The notes: generated by a model from the sequence alone, not told the origin. Numbered from the stretch's first letter, positions 27,401-37,710 are shown. The stretch is DNA of 64,000 nt from Acanthaster planci (GCF_001949145.1 NW_019091591.1:331530-395529); one strand, 5' to 3'. Numbers and translations: made by a program.

Positions 27401-30400
27401 GATGAGACTGTGATTCCAAGAGATCAGGTCAGGTCTCAGACTAGGTGGGGCATTGACGGATTGATCAAGAAATTAAAAGCAGTGGATTCCCAATCTTGGT
27501 TGAGGTCTACTGACAAGTCAAAGTATCATAAATCAAAGCCATTTGACAGGTATGTTTGAATATGTACTTATGTTCATAAAATATTAACTACATGTAATTC
27601 GTCTACATGTTGAGTTAAACCTCTGTCAGTAATACAGCCAACATATGGGGCGATGAACTCTCTCCTAATAAGCAAGCTAGTGAATGGGGGGGGGGTGTTC
27701 AGTTATTCAGTACTTATCATTCAGTCCTGAATATCAAGTGGAAGGGCAGGACCTTGCATATGACACCACAATCACCCTGACAGTGAATACAGTCGATTCA
27801 CAATAGTGTGCCTCCAAGAATTTGCAATACGTTGACTAATCACAGTGCGCCAAATTTGTCAACTCTTTCCAAATGCGCAATGGGTCAAGAGATTGTGATT
27901 GGCCAACGCGTTGCAAGCTCTTGGAGGCGCACTGTTGTGAATTGAGGGTAGTGAAATTATTTTGGCTATTTTTGTTTGGATAGATATCAGTCAGCTGAGC
28001 CCACTTTGACTTCTTTGCTAAACAACCTTGCCTCCAAGCATTTCAACATAAAAGAACAACTGAATGATTTTCTGGAATACATCTATGAATCTCCTTCTAT
28101 GATTGATAGACAAGAGGAAAAGTTTAGCTGGATCACTCACCCTGCTATTAAGGTAAGTGCCAAGAGATACAACTGCTAGAATGTTGGTTGTATCACCCAC
28201 TTTAAAGTTTACCGTAGAAAATGGCCTTGCAGCATCACTTTGCATAGGACTAAAGCTTTGGCTGTAAAGTTACCTTCTCAAAACTCTCAAATTTTCTTTT
28301 ACTTCTGGAGTATGACACTGTGTTTTCTTAAATGTTATTTCATTTTCAGAGTTTCCTTCAAGTCTACAGTCGTCGCTTTATCAACATTGACTTGTTTGAC
28401 AGTATAGCTTTACGTGAGCATGAGTTCAACCGTTACTTCAACCCAATTTGGAACTCTCCAGATATCAGTGAATTCCTTGAAAGAACGAAGGTACAAGGAT
28501 ATTTTCATTGCAGTTGATAGGACAGTGTATAGTATCTTTAGTGTCTTTACAATTTTTAGGCTGAGAAGACACAAATGTAAATTATTCACCTTTGCAATGC
28601 TGACAATAATGATTTCTTTCCACTTTATTTGCAGCTCCATCAAGACAGACTTTGTAGTGCTTGTGCCGGAGCTGGTGCGTCTAACTGCACCGAGACTATG
28701 CAGGAACCCTTCTCTGACTACCAGGGAAGTCTGGAGTGTCTGAGTAACCAAGCTGGTGATATTTCTTTCCTTGAAGCCCACACAGCTCAGAGAATGCTTA
28801 GGTCGGCCAGAATATTGCCAAGTGAGGTTGTCATGGTGTGTCACTCTGGTGAGGTGATTGATTTCACCATAGATGAAGAAATTCTGAAGGAGTGCAGCTT
28901 TGGTGCTGTGCCTCACTCAGCTCTTCTGACTGCATATAACAGGACAGGTGGGGTACTTGCATGTATGATATTAAAAAAGTGCAGATAGCAGCTGGCATAA
29001 ATTTGCGCCATGCATAAACTTTGCACCGTAAATTAGTGGTGTAGCTGAACAAACTATTTATGGTTGATTTCACGTAGTATTGCTTAGTTGCTTTACATTT
29101 TCAGTATATTAAATTTTCTTTGATAAGGATGATTTTGGATTTTATGACTGCTGTTTATTCCAATATTATAGCAGTCACTAAACGTTCTTTGATTAGCTCT
29201 GCCCACCATTTCAAAAACATCTTTATCTTTCCTTTGTCAGAACCAGGCAGAAAGTCTCTAGTTCTCTCACAACCAAGCAAGTTATTTATTACTTCCGAAA
29301 ACGAATTTGTACATTTATTGTATAAACCTTATTAATTAAAGTGAGCAATGATTAGCCTTAACTGAACGTAGTAAATGACTGCTTAAGACACATTATGACA
29401 AGTGTATCTCTATAGGAAGTTGGCGTTGGAATGTGACAAAGGCTCTTCTTCATGCTCAGAGACAGTTTGATATCTCGCCAATGGCTGAAGTCTTTGTGCC
29501 TTCACCTTCTTCCTTCAAGTTCCAGCCTATTCCTCTTATCAACCAGACTTATGAAGTTTATCTGGGACCTATGCTACTGCGCTCTTTTGAAGCCCTTGTT
29601 AAACCCTCTTCTTGTGAGTAATTACTTCCTATTAGACTTATTGACAGTGACTAGATATTTTATTATCATAGTAACTTGAGATTACTGGACTAGAAGACTT
29701 GACCACACTGTGTTGTGACATGCCCAGATAGATTGACATAATTTTACCCAAATACATGTCAAGTTGTAATTCTACTTTACTTGAATGACTTTGAAGTTTC
29801 ACGGCTGATTTTTTTTAGATGATTGGTGGAAGAACAAGACCAATGTATGTTGGGGTGAGACCTACACCAATGTCTTGACTCAGAGGAATGGCACCTGCAA
29901 TGCTATTGTTAAGGATATCACTTGCTCAGGAACCCCATCACCTGTTGTGATCTCTTTGGGCCGTATTGGTGAGAAGAAAAAGATCTTGATGCCTATGTGC
30001 AGGTAGGAGTTGAATCAAGGGAAGCATAAACACAATGCAACATGTGAACCGCCAGTCTACAGCATTACAACTTTCTCTCTTAGAGAAAAAAGAGCTGTAA
30101 TTGTGCATTTGTGTTGAGCAACATTTATTTATACTAATTCTCATATTTACTCTTACATATTCTGAAAGACCCTCATGTTTTGGGCATGGTTTGATTTATA
30201 CAATAATCATTTGAACTTATGTTACTTATGGACATGATCAAATTAACTCATATTCACTACAAAAAATGAACTTCCCTCATTTCCCAAGACCTGCACCAGT
30301 AATTTGCCTTTTTTCACACCTGCTGTAAAGTGACCAGTTACTAATAATTCCAAATTTTACACACAACAGCCGTCCCACCAGCTTCCAGCGTCAGATGGCA

Positions 30401-31463
30401 GAGTTCACCTGCGATAATGGTGCTACTTACCTGAAGACAGTCATGGCTCCTACTGCCTGTGAATGTGTCCCCTGTGAGGAGACTTCCACAAATCCAACAT
30501 GGAACAGGGATGACTTCTGGATGACAGAAGACAGGAAGTTTTTGCCAAGACAGTATGAAGAAATCAAGAACCAGTGGGGTGAGTACCAAAAAGCTCAGTA
30601 GCACTGGCTTGACTCATGCATGGAAAAATATTGCAGTCACCTTGTCAAAAACATAAAGAAATCTTTCTGCATTTGTTTATGTTATGCTTGCTCACAACTG
30701 ACTCTAGCTGACTGCTTTATTTGTGTCACTGGAGATGAATGTATATTTGTGCAACTTGTTTCTATTGTTGCAAGGATTTAATTAACTGACAGGGTTCCAG
30801 CTGTAGTTGCCATACTTGTTGGATAATGCCCAACCTTTTCATGTCTGAAAATGACACAGACTGATTTATTAGATGCTTTATATTTTTAACATCTTTTGCA
30901 GGGAAAATGTGGTTACATCGTCTGAGAAAAGATGACCACTAAATAATGGTCTTGACTATTAAAATTATTTAGCTTTTCTGAAATTAAATAAATTAATTCA
31001 TTATGGTTAATCTGTAATATCCAAATGTTGAAAAAGCATTGCATTTTGGTAATACAGAAAATGTTCTGGGAAATGGAAAAGTTTCACAATTGTAGAAATC
31101 GTAATTTCCATTATTTTCTTCTTAGTCCTTTCAGATGATAAAAAGGTTTGTAGTGAAAAGATAAGTTTGTGGATTGTTTTTCCCCAAGGAAATAATCCAT
31201 TCTGGGCCAATCCTTCCCTCAATGCGAACTTTGAAGTGGCAGATGCTATTACGGATCTGAAAGACATCCAACCGGTCAACCAACACACTGTCAGTACAAA
31301 GAAGTCCCCCACTTGTGAGAAGCCATGGATTGGAGATGAGTGGCATCGTGAGTGGTTTTCGCAACAAAGCAGCATCCCAGTCTGTGAGCAGAAGAGCACA
31401 TTGAATGCTGCCAAGAAAATCCACATGATTGTTGCCCAAATTCAACAGGAACGTCGTCAGTAA
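18390..31463 (+). CDS. MYP: Major yolk protein / toposome-like transferrin, complete 22-exon gene
   Basis: This is a secreted transferrin-family glycoprotein of about 1304 residues; sea urchin MYP is close to 1350. Exons: 18390-18447, 20411-20593, 20903-21065, 21473-21601, 21819-21927, 22127-22355, 22551-22736, 22854-23020, 23312-23587, 24078-24251, 25558-25707, 26077-26188, 26707-26872, 27131-27246, 27342-27549, 27984-28152, 28350-28490, 28635-28947, 29416-29613, 29819-30002, 30370-30578, 31189-31463. All phases join and the total is 3915 nt. The start gives a signal peptide, MNFFLLFGVIGLVSAFP. Order: WAP (about 30-80), lobe 1 (about 140-460), lobe 2 (about 470-645 and 913-1070), a cysteine-free insert (646-912), CTCK-like knot (about 1093-1178) and a tail. 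About 16 N-x-S/T sites are visible. In echinoderms this protein is stored in yolk and supports cell adhesion. A generic melanotransferrin is the alternative, but the insert argues for MYP. Confidence 0.85.
19728..19854. repeat. MITE-like element in yolk-protein intron 1
   Basis: The ends TAGGGCTGTGTCCGAATTAC and, inverted, TAGGCCGCGTCCGAATTAC pair over about 45 bases with few mismatches, leaving a centre of only some 40 bases. The whole is 127 bp and would fold into one long hairpin. This fits a short non-autonomous DNA transposon. The flanks show no clean target duplication. Confidence 0.7.
20411..20593 (+). CDS. MYP: Yolk-protein exon 2: WAP four-disulfide-core domain
   Basis: The exon encodes 61 residues with eight cysteines in the WAP pattern: PGQCP, GVC, TDC, SHC, KKCC, TPC and AMC, including the adjacent CC pair. 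WAP domains are often protease inhibitors or antimicrobial modules; what it does here is unknown. The exon is flanked by phase-1 introns on both sides, so it is a symmetric 1-1 module that can be added or skipped without changing the frame. The acceptor tract before 20411 is weak. Confidence 0.85.
20903..23587 (+). CDS. MYP: Yolk-protein exons 3-9: linker and transferrin lobe 1
   Basis: Exon 3 is a cysteine-free linker. Exons 4-9 follow transferrin lobe order: CEWKKCVRM, WACALATSPEHCMDW, the VCITSANSTSGF segment equal to the SCHTGLGRSAGW loop, PIGSL, FFSESCVPG, DGAVHCLKEDVGEVIF, KDCHVSKVP and DILFKQE. By eye the ligand equivalents are replaced: Asp63 by Arg (ITRNE), Tyr95 absent, Arg124 by Ser, Tyr188 by Leu (GLDGA) and His249 by Pro (VPQPT). 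Lobe 1 is therefore unlikely to bind iron. The domain assignment is solid; the residue pairing is a hand alignment. Confidence 0.8.
23622..24504 (+). repeat. Pair of 23-bp direct repeats around exon 10
   Basis: The 23 bases at 23622-23644, beginning TTGGTGAATATTCTATGAAG, recur identically at 24482-24504, 860 bases downstream. The first copy is 34 bases behind the donor of exon 9. The second ends just before the Penelope-like fragment. Exon 10 lies between them. Their origin is unclear. Confidence 0.75.
24078..26188 (+). CDS. MYP: Yolk-protein exons 9 (end) to 12: first half of transferrin lobe 2
   Basis: Lobe 2 starts at the end of exon 9 with VCRVCVTKPELYEGC and continues through exons 10-12: WGCVLAKTKMECMQAVMNGTADLITADPTEMFIAG, YTIAVMTKEKL, LNPCFAGISKLSSFKHPIGWLL and FFEKSCLPG. 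The Asp in ITADP sits where Asp392 of human transferrin does. The carbonate-binding Thr and Arg positions appear as Ala and Lys (CFAGISK), so any iron site would be weakened. The lobe then breaks off after SCLPG, where the insert begins. Confidence 0.78.
24508..25440 (+). mobile_element. Penelope-like retroelement fragment with internal deletion
   Basis: In intron 10 of the yolk-protein gene, the frame at 24515-24763 carries the late reverse-transcriptase block of Penelope-like elements: LAELVLTLNDFTFNG, YVQISGVAMGTQMGPSYA and IEEQML. After a short gap, frames at 24839-25223 carry the C-terminal region, with CNTC and then NVVYCITCRRCGKLYIRET, a GIY-YIG endonuclease core. The stretch expected between them, with the catalytic YIDD, is missing. 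Stops and frame changes break the rest. It is a dead 5'-truncated copy in the same orientation as the host gene. Confidence 0.82.
26707..28490 (+). CDS. MYP: Yolk-protein exons 13-17: cysteine-free insert in lobe 2
   Basis: These five exons encode about 267 residues without one cysteine, placed between SCLPG (exon 12) and RLCSACAGAGASNC (exon 18), which adjoin in ordinary transferrins. Exon 13 is rich in Trp, Asn and Tyr (LNWGFPGWNFYNFTGYEW, NTWNYYNWKG). Exons 14-17 are charged and probably helical. As I recall, sea urchin toposome has a comparable cysteine-free C-lobe insertion, which is the main reason for the MYP call. Its molecular role is not visible from sequence. Confidence 0.8.
27796..27942. 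repeat. MITE-like element in yolk-protein intron 15
   Basis: Ends of about 40 bases pair as inverse complements with a few mismatches; the left end starts ATTCACAATAGTGTGCCTCC and the right end closes with GGAGGCGCACTGTTGTGAAT. The total is about 147 bp with a small centre. It resembles a short non-autonomous DNA transposon. No target duplication was identified. Confidence 0.68.
28635..29613 (+). CDS. MYP: Yolk-protein exons 18-19: second half of transferrin lobe 2
   Basis: Exon 18 resumes the lobe with LCSACAGAGASNC, then SDYQGSLECLSNQAGDISF, equal to GYTGAFRCLVEKGDVAF, and ECSFGAVPHSALL, equal to NCHLARAPNHAVV. Here the Tyr and His ligand equivalents seem kept, in contrast with lobe 1. Exon 19 (SWRWNVTKALLHAQRQF to LVKPSS) corresponds to the closing part of the lobe and carries two N-glycosylation sites. 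Confidence 0.75.
29819..30578 (+). CDS. MYP: Yolk-protein exons 20-21: C-terminal cystine-knot (CTCK-like) domain
   Basis: The cysteine pattern VCWGETYTN, NGTCNAIVKDITCSGT, MPMCSRPTSFQ, FTCDNGATY and ACECVPC matches the C-terminal cystine knot of von Willebrand factor and mucins (C...C...C-x-G...C...L/FTC-x-xG...C-x-C). Such knots usually drive disulfide-linked dimerisation of secreted proteins. Exon 20 begins and exon 21 ends in phase 1, so the pair forms a symmetric module. One or two knot cysteines may be missing; the call rests on pattern, not on a profile search. Confidence 0.65.
31189..31463 (+). CDS. MYP: Yolk-protein exon 22: C-terminal tail and stop
   Basis: The last exon starts after the acceptor CCCCAAG and joins in phase 1 (NQWG/NNPFWANP). 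It encodes 91 residues with two cysteines, several tryptophans (EKPWIGDEWHREWF) and a charged end (IQQERRQ), followed by TAA. No known domain was recognised. Confidence 0.75.
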
Positions 31464-32138
31464 ATACTGACTCATCAAGAGAACCTAAGTTAGAAATTCT
31501 TATACTTTTCAATTTGTTATGTGATCTTCATGATTGCCTGATTTATTTGATTCTGCATGAAAACTTCAACCTAACTTGTTTTACAACTGTGTATTGGAAG
31601 GAAAAGGTGATTTGCTGATTGTGGGATTGTTGACAAATTTTGCAGTAAATATTTACATATCACAGAAAACGCAAGAAATTATGCACATCTGATTGCACCC
31701 AACTTTACCATTTAATTGTCGAATGAATTTTGTTGTTTGGAATTTCAAGATATTTAGTGTTAATTTTGTCATCGCTGTTCCTCACAGCTATATGCAAATG
31801 TACATTTACATGTACATGTTTTAATGAAAGTGTAAAAGAAAAATTTAAGTTTCAGATATTTTTGTTTACCTGTATTAGAATTGATTTATATTCAGTCTTG
31901 AAAACCTACCGAATTTCCAAAACCTTAAAAATGTTGTCTAGAAAGGTGTAGACATCGAAGGAAGAAATGGCCAAAAACAACAGTGTGCTTGTTCTGAAAC
32001 CATGCTAAGTAGCTAATAATAATCTGAGTTACATGTTAACTTCAAAACTAAAATTGCTAAACATTGAATTACGTAGATAAGTTGTTTACATACACATTGT
32101 GTAATTAATGTTTATTCTTTTATTTTGATGATAACCTG

Positions 32139-32144
32139 AATAAA
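32139..32144 (+). terminator. Poly(A) signal of the yolk-protein gene
   Basis: AATAAA lies 676 bases after the stop codon and is followed within 20-40 bases by a GT-rich stretch (GTGTTGAAATGTTACTG). It is the first canonical AATAAA with a good downstream element, implying a 3' UTR of about 0.7 kb. Confidence 0.55.
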
Positions 32145-32320
32145 GTGTTGAAATGTTACTGCAGCAGAACCATGCTGGAGTTTAGCTGTTTCCTCTAAAC
32201 ATTTAATGTTTCTGCAGCTTTGTCTAAATCAAGCAGACAACTTTTAAATGGGTAATTCTTGCTTGATTTTTTCCTTCGCATGCTTGATACTGCTTGGTAC
32301 TAAATCAGACTGCTTTCATT

Positions 32321-32350
32321 CCCCACTGCATGCTCATGCATGCAGTGGGG
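32321..32350. repeat. Perfect 12-bp hairpin downstream of the yolk-protein gene
   Basis: CCCCACTGCATG pairs with CATGCAGTGGGG across a six-base loop (CTCATG). The flanking CATT and AATG could extend the stem after a small bulge. It lies about 180 bases after the poly(A) signal. There is no T-run or other clue to a function. Confidence 0.6.
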
Positions 32351-32966
32351 AGGAATGTGAAATTGGTGTGATTGTACACTAAAAAGATAACACTCTCCGG
32401 ATTCACACCGTGAAAGGTTTCATTCCCTCCGCATAAAGGATCTTTCAAGTTTTAGATTAGTCTGAATTTATTTTTGAAAAATAAAAATTAGAAATAAAAG
32501 TAGACCACACCCAATATCAATAGCAATTTACTATGCATAAATGCTGAGGATCTGTAAGCTAAAGCATCATTAATATTTCCTAGCCTCTCCCCAGCCGAAC
32601 TCCATTCACCCGTTAAATATCTTGTCGCGTCGTAGGTCTTTGATTTGTTGGGGGGGGGGTAGTGAGGAAGCGGCCAATTTGCTGGCACTTCATGAAACTG
32701 GCGATTTGACCCTCTTTGAATCTGATTTTGCTTTTTCTTTCCTATCTTTTTTTCCCCACGACAAAAAATTTCGATTTTTTCGGGTGTTGGGGTTGCGTAA
32801 TGACGCTCACCCACCCCTGTCGTTGACCAATCTGGGCTCATTATTTTCTGATGCTTTCCTCGTCAATCCCCCTAGGATATGCCCATGAACGGCAATAATC
32901 ACGGCATGCACTGCGATGTCAACTGTGTGCATGCAAAGAAGAGTTGCGGAGAGTTCTGGCAAATTG

Positions 32967-33195
32967 AAGGGTAACAGAAATAGAAAACATTTACATCAAA
33001 CGCAACTGAGGGTTCTGGCGATGACGTCATCTAATCAGCTTGGGAACGCGAACGGCCAAAAGTTTTTTTTAGTCATTTAGGGGTCACAATTAATGAGTTA
33101 AACGTTGAATTTACAATGTTTCTGAAATGGTTACGTATTTATTGTTATTTTAAAACACTTCACTGAATTTAATGTTTTCTATTTCTGTTACCCTT
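32967..33195. repeat. MITE-like element with 25-bp perfect ends and an internal CRE
   Basis: Bases 32967-32991 and 33171-33195 are exact inverse complements, beginning AAGGGTAACAGAAATAGAAA. The 229-bp unit has no coding potential and carries the palindrome ATGACGTCAT at 33021-33030, a consensus CRE/CREB-ATF site. It lies about 0.8 kb downstream of the yolk-protein poly(A) signal. Confidence 0.75.
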
Positions 33196-36100
33196 TAAGG
33201 AAGGTGTTGTGTTGCCCAATTAAATGACTCAAGCGTGTCTGAGGCTTAACCAGTAAGGCCACGCTGCAGTAACCGCGCAGAATGGACAGTGTCCGTGTCT
33301 CCACTCTGTATCGTGTGTGACTAGACCCTTCTGCTTTCCCCTGCCGCACAGCTCACTCGCAGCATTGACGAGAATAGAGATGTTGCATGCAAGAACAGTG
33401 GTAAGACTTAGTATAGATATTAAAACATATTATGTGACTGGCTCTGCAAATGTGGTCCCTGGGCTTATGCTTGGCAAATTGATTTTAAGTGATGCCCGCG
33501 GATAGAGAAGCATTTTAATAAGGTTTAAATGTGTGTATTTTTGACCTCTGTCGCACATTCTATTCCCTAGATACAGTAAAATTTAGAATTGATCTCTGGC
33601 AGATGTACGGAATGGCCTGTTACATACAGAGGCATAGCATCATATAACCCTGACTGTGATATGTCTTCATCCATGTTAATCCCAATTTGTAATCATTAAA
33701 AACTCACAGATTGAAATTTTATTTGATTAAACTGCTCAATATTGCTGCACTTATATGGATTAATAAAATATAAGCATACTTTTTTTTAATACATTTAGTA
33801 CAGACAAACACCACTGTTAATCTGGTGAAACAACTGTCACGTACGTCACTCTTAGAATGCGTTAACCTCGAAAGTGAATGACAGTCCTGTTGCATTTTCC
33901 ATCCTCAATATAAATTATAAAGGATTATATGTAGAAAACATCAAGAGTAGAACGAAGTAACTATATGTATCTAAGGGATTCTCGTCACAAATTTTCGAAA
34001 TTTAGAGATTTTTAAAAAGTAAATAGTGGGGTAACTTAATTAAGGCCTCTGTCAAGAAACTCACGAGTTTGCCAGTTACTGGATGCAAAATTTGCACATA
34101 CACATTGGATATTAAGGAAAGAGTATTACGATTTTCATGAGACCCCGCTTTACAATCCGATCAAAACTATACGTTCTAGCACGCTGATCACACTGATCAA
34201 ATAATGAGAAGGGCCAAAGCAACATGGATACAAATAAAGCACAAAAGCAATCACAATGTTGGCAAATTCAAACGCAAATGTTCACGAAAGCCATAGAAGT
34301 CAACTCAACGAAAACAATGTCATTCAAGATCTCGGGAACAAGTTGGACGCCAAATTACCTAAAAATCAAACCCCCACCTCAGCAGAAAAGGAAAAGAAAT
34401 TCATAGAAATTGGACAGACACAGAAACGTTAATTGTCATTGGGGAAACGCTCTAACATTTGCACTGCATATACCTAGCACAGTCATTCGAATCCTACATG
34501 GTACTAGAATAAAAGCGACTCGAAAGAAAAAACAGTATAACCCTTAAGCTACTAATGGGAATTCATTGGTTGCGCAGTCTGAAAATAATCCAGCACACAA
34601 GTATCCCAGGCACTCTAATGTCTTACCAAACTAACAGAGTGAACACAAACCATTCACATGCTCCGAAAAAAGATAAAGAAAAGGCCTCCTAAGCCAGTGC
34701 GTCAAGGACTTTGCGGCCGCAATGCTGGAACAAACCGGGAGACAAAGAAGTTTTATGTAGTTGAAAAAAAAAATTCTTGACAAAAATGTTTGTTCGTCCT
34801 GATGCTATATTAAGACAAAAGTTGCACTTAATTCAAACAAAAAGATCTTTATAATCTTTCCTTTCATTTCCTCTCAGAAGATAAGGTTTCAATAACTTTT
34901 AAATTTCCAGTTTCAACTACCAAGTAATAATGTCTGTACTCGAGATTAAAACCCTTATTATTGTACTCTGCTAGAAGTATATGAATATATTTGCATGGAG
35001 AACCGTATTATAAAATACCCATGAGTGCACAGGCCTACTTCAAGCAAGGAAAAAATAATGAATACATTTCTATGGTTTGTAAGAAGAAAAGAAATGCATC
35101 TGTTATGGTATTTTAAATAAATTGAATACAATCGAACAGATGCATTTTTAAACGAATAATATATGTGTTACAGTGCAACCAGTGCATGAATTGAATGTTG
35201 TGTTTTTCCGATCATGTTTTTACTGTGTTCCGTTCATTGTTTTTATTCTGAGTATATATCAATCTACCCCAAAGGTAATGGAATCGTCCAAAAGTTTTCG
35301 CCAATCATTTGTTCGTTATTCCCGCGTAGACGTAACTCTGTCATTCAGAGAAGGCGTTCACGAAGTGGGAAAACACCTTCCCGTCTTACGTAACGGTATT
35401 TCGTTCAGGCCGTGGTACCAGTAATTGTCAGAACGCCCATCTTATTATTGTGAATCAAATCACGCCAGTCGATGAAGAATAGGTCGCATTCTACAATCGG
35501 ACACAGTTAGAATCTTTGGGTGCATGTTGGAGTTTTCTTATGCGAGAGAGAGATACAGAGTCAGAAGTCATTGTGACTTGCTTGAGAAAGACAGAGGTTT
35601 GGAGAGTGACTGTGTGATGCAAGACCAGTTTTGACTCCCTAGCATCAGAAATCTGAGCCAGCAGATTTAGCTTTGATGTGGATCTGTTTGACCACTTTGG
35701 AAAAGGACGGAAAATCTGTTTCCGTGAGAATTAGCAAACTAAGGCCTAATTTTAGCTCAGCCACATAGACGTCCCGGTCGGCATTAACGACTTCACGGCA
35801 ACAGTTTACTTCTCAAGTTCAGCAAATTACCGTAAGTGCTGTAATATTGATGATTTTCTTGCTTTTATACATCGAAGTAAAAGCCTGCAGATGATGAAGT
35901 TTCGTCATAATTGTAGTAGTAAGACTATTAAGTTGATCCTGGAGATCAAGGCTGATGATTTTCGCGAAGGTCGGAAATTTACATTTATGAAAATAAGGAT
36001 AATGATATAAGATTTGTGGTAATTTTGAATTGTGGAGATCAAGGTTGGAAAGGAAACAAATTAGAGCATGATTTCGCTAGTTCTTTAAAACTGTTAAGGT

Positions 36101-37710
36101 TTTGGGTTTATATTTGTTGTGGATGGCCTTATGTTGAGACTGGTCCCACTGACTCTAACGATGACTGAGAAGAGTCCCTAAGGAGCATAGACTCTGAACT
36201 TGCTCTGCTTGACCTAACTTTGGGCTGATCTACATGCGGTTTTGTTAGACACCAGATTCAGGGGTTTACAGAAATGTCAACAGATGGTGGACCGATAAAT
36301 TTTGCTATGTCAATAATTTAAAGTGGATATCTGATGGAAACTTTCTTTTTTATGATTGTTGTGATGATCCCAGAGTCACTTGATTGACTAATTGAGTATA
36401 ATTGATTTTTTATGACTTAATCACAGACCTGTAAATAATTAAATAATTCTGTAAGACGTTCACTTTCTAATACCATATCGAGCTCGTGTTGTAAATATTG
36501 GAATACAGAATATTGGAATTCCAGAAGACCGTTTGATCTTGTTATTTATTTTGATTGTCGGTGCATCCTATAGGATCCGGAGTTGCCACTCCTTATTGTG
36601 AAAAGCCAAATGTTGGATTGGTGATATGTTACTACAGTAAAAATTTGTATCCCTCTCTTAAAAGATTACTTGGAGACGCACTAACTGTTGTTTATTATGG
36701 TCTAATCTACGCTGTCCTATATTATGTACCAGCGAGCTGAATGAAAGGAGAACTCTAGCTGTAAGTTTTCGGATCTGTAAATTGAACCTGCGGTTATTAT
36801 ATTCACAGACTTTTACAGCGACAACCTCAGGGAATAACTATCTCCAATCGTCGATAATTTGGCCTATGTAAAAGATATTTAGAGAAATCGACCTTGATGT
36901 TATTGTCTTGCATAATGAAACCGCTCAAGCGTGTCCAGGACTTGACCGGTGTCGCTGTGTTGTTGTTATTACATTTGGTGTGCTGTTTCTTGTGGATCTT
37001 TGCTGACTTTCTTACACAGATACAGTTTTGTTAGGATTACCTTTCTTTTCAATTTGAAACGCAGCCCTGAAGGCTCAAGTAATAATTTTCAAACTAAATA
37101 ATTCTTTTTTGACATTCAGAGGACACCGTATGTTCCGTCGGCTGACTGACAATGAATTATTTATTAGCTCCTTATCTTATTTTTAGAATGTTGTAATGGA
37201 GGATTGCTGCGTTTTTTTTCCCTGCCGTGTCTGCATGTAGTTGTACTAGAAGAATCAGTCGTGTTTGCAGTTTGGTGTGTTTCAACCTTTGATTTCTCGT
37301 GGATAGGATCATATATCTGCTATTATTAGTCTGGCTCAGTGATCTTACATATGATTGAGCTCTAAGCCAACGGTGAAAACGGTGTCACTGTCAGAGTGTG
37401 ACTGACTGCCCCTGATGACCTGACTGTCACTGTCAAGTCAGTGTGTGCGTCTGAGTAAGCATATCGCATGGGCACTATGGCCCAAAGTTAAGCCTCATTG
37501 GTGAGTTATTTGTATCGTTACTTTTATCAGGCAAGCGTTTTAAAGCATATTGGATCATTTAGATAGGGAAAGGGCCATAAAATTTGGCAAGCTCATTGTT
37601 GAGCGCAGTGAGTGGGGAAATAGGCCTATGTAGCTCGGCCTACATGTACTAAAAAGTGTTTTTTTTTTGCCATAGGCCTTGGCCTACATCATACACGTAT
37701 CAATATATCT

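Noticed and set aside
27326-27559. Treating the yolk-protein insert exons as a separate gene
   Set aside because: Exons 13-17 join in phase to exons 12 and 18 on both sides, and no start or stop codons support an independent gene.
28410-28916. 168-codon open frame on the - strand
   Set aside because: It is the antisense shadow of yolk-protein exons 17-18, whose + strand frames match transferrins.
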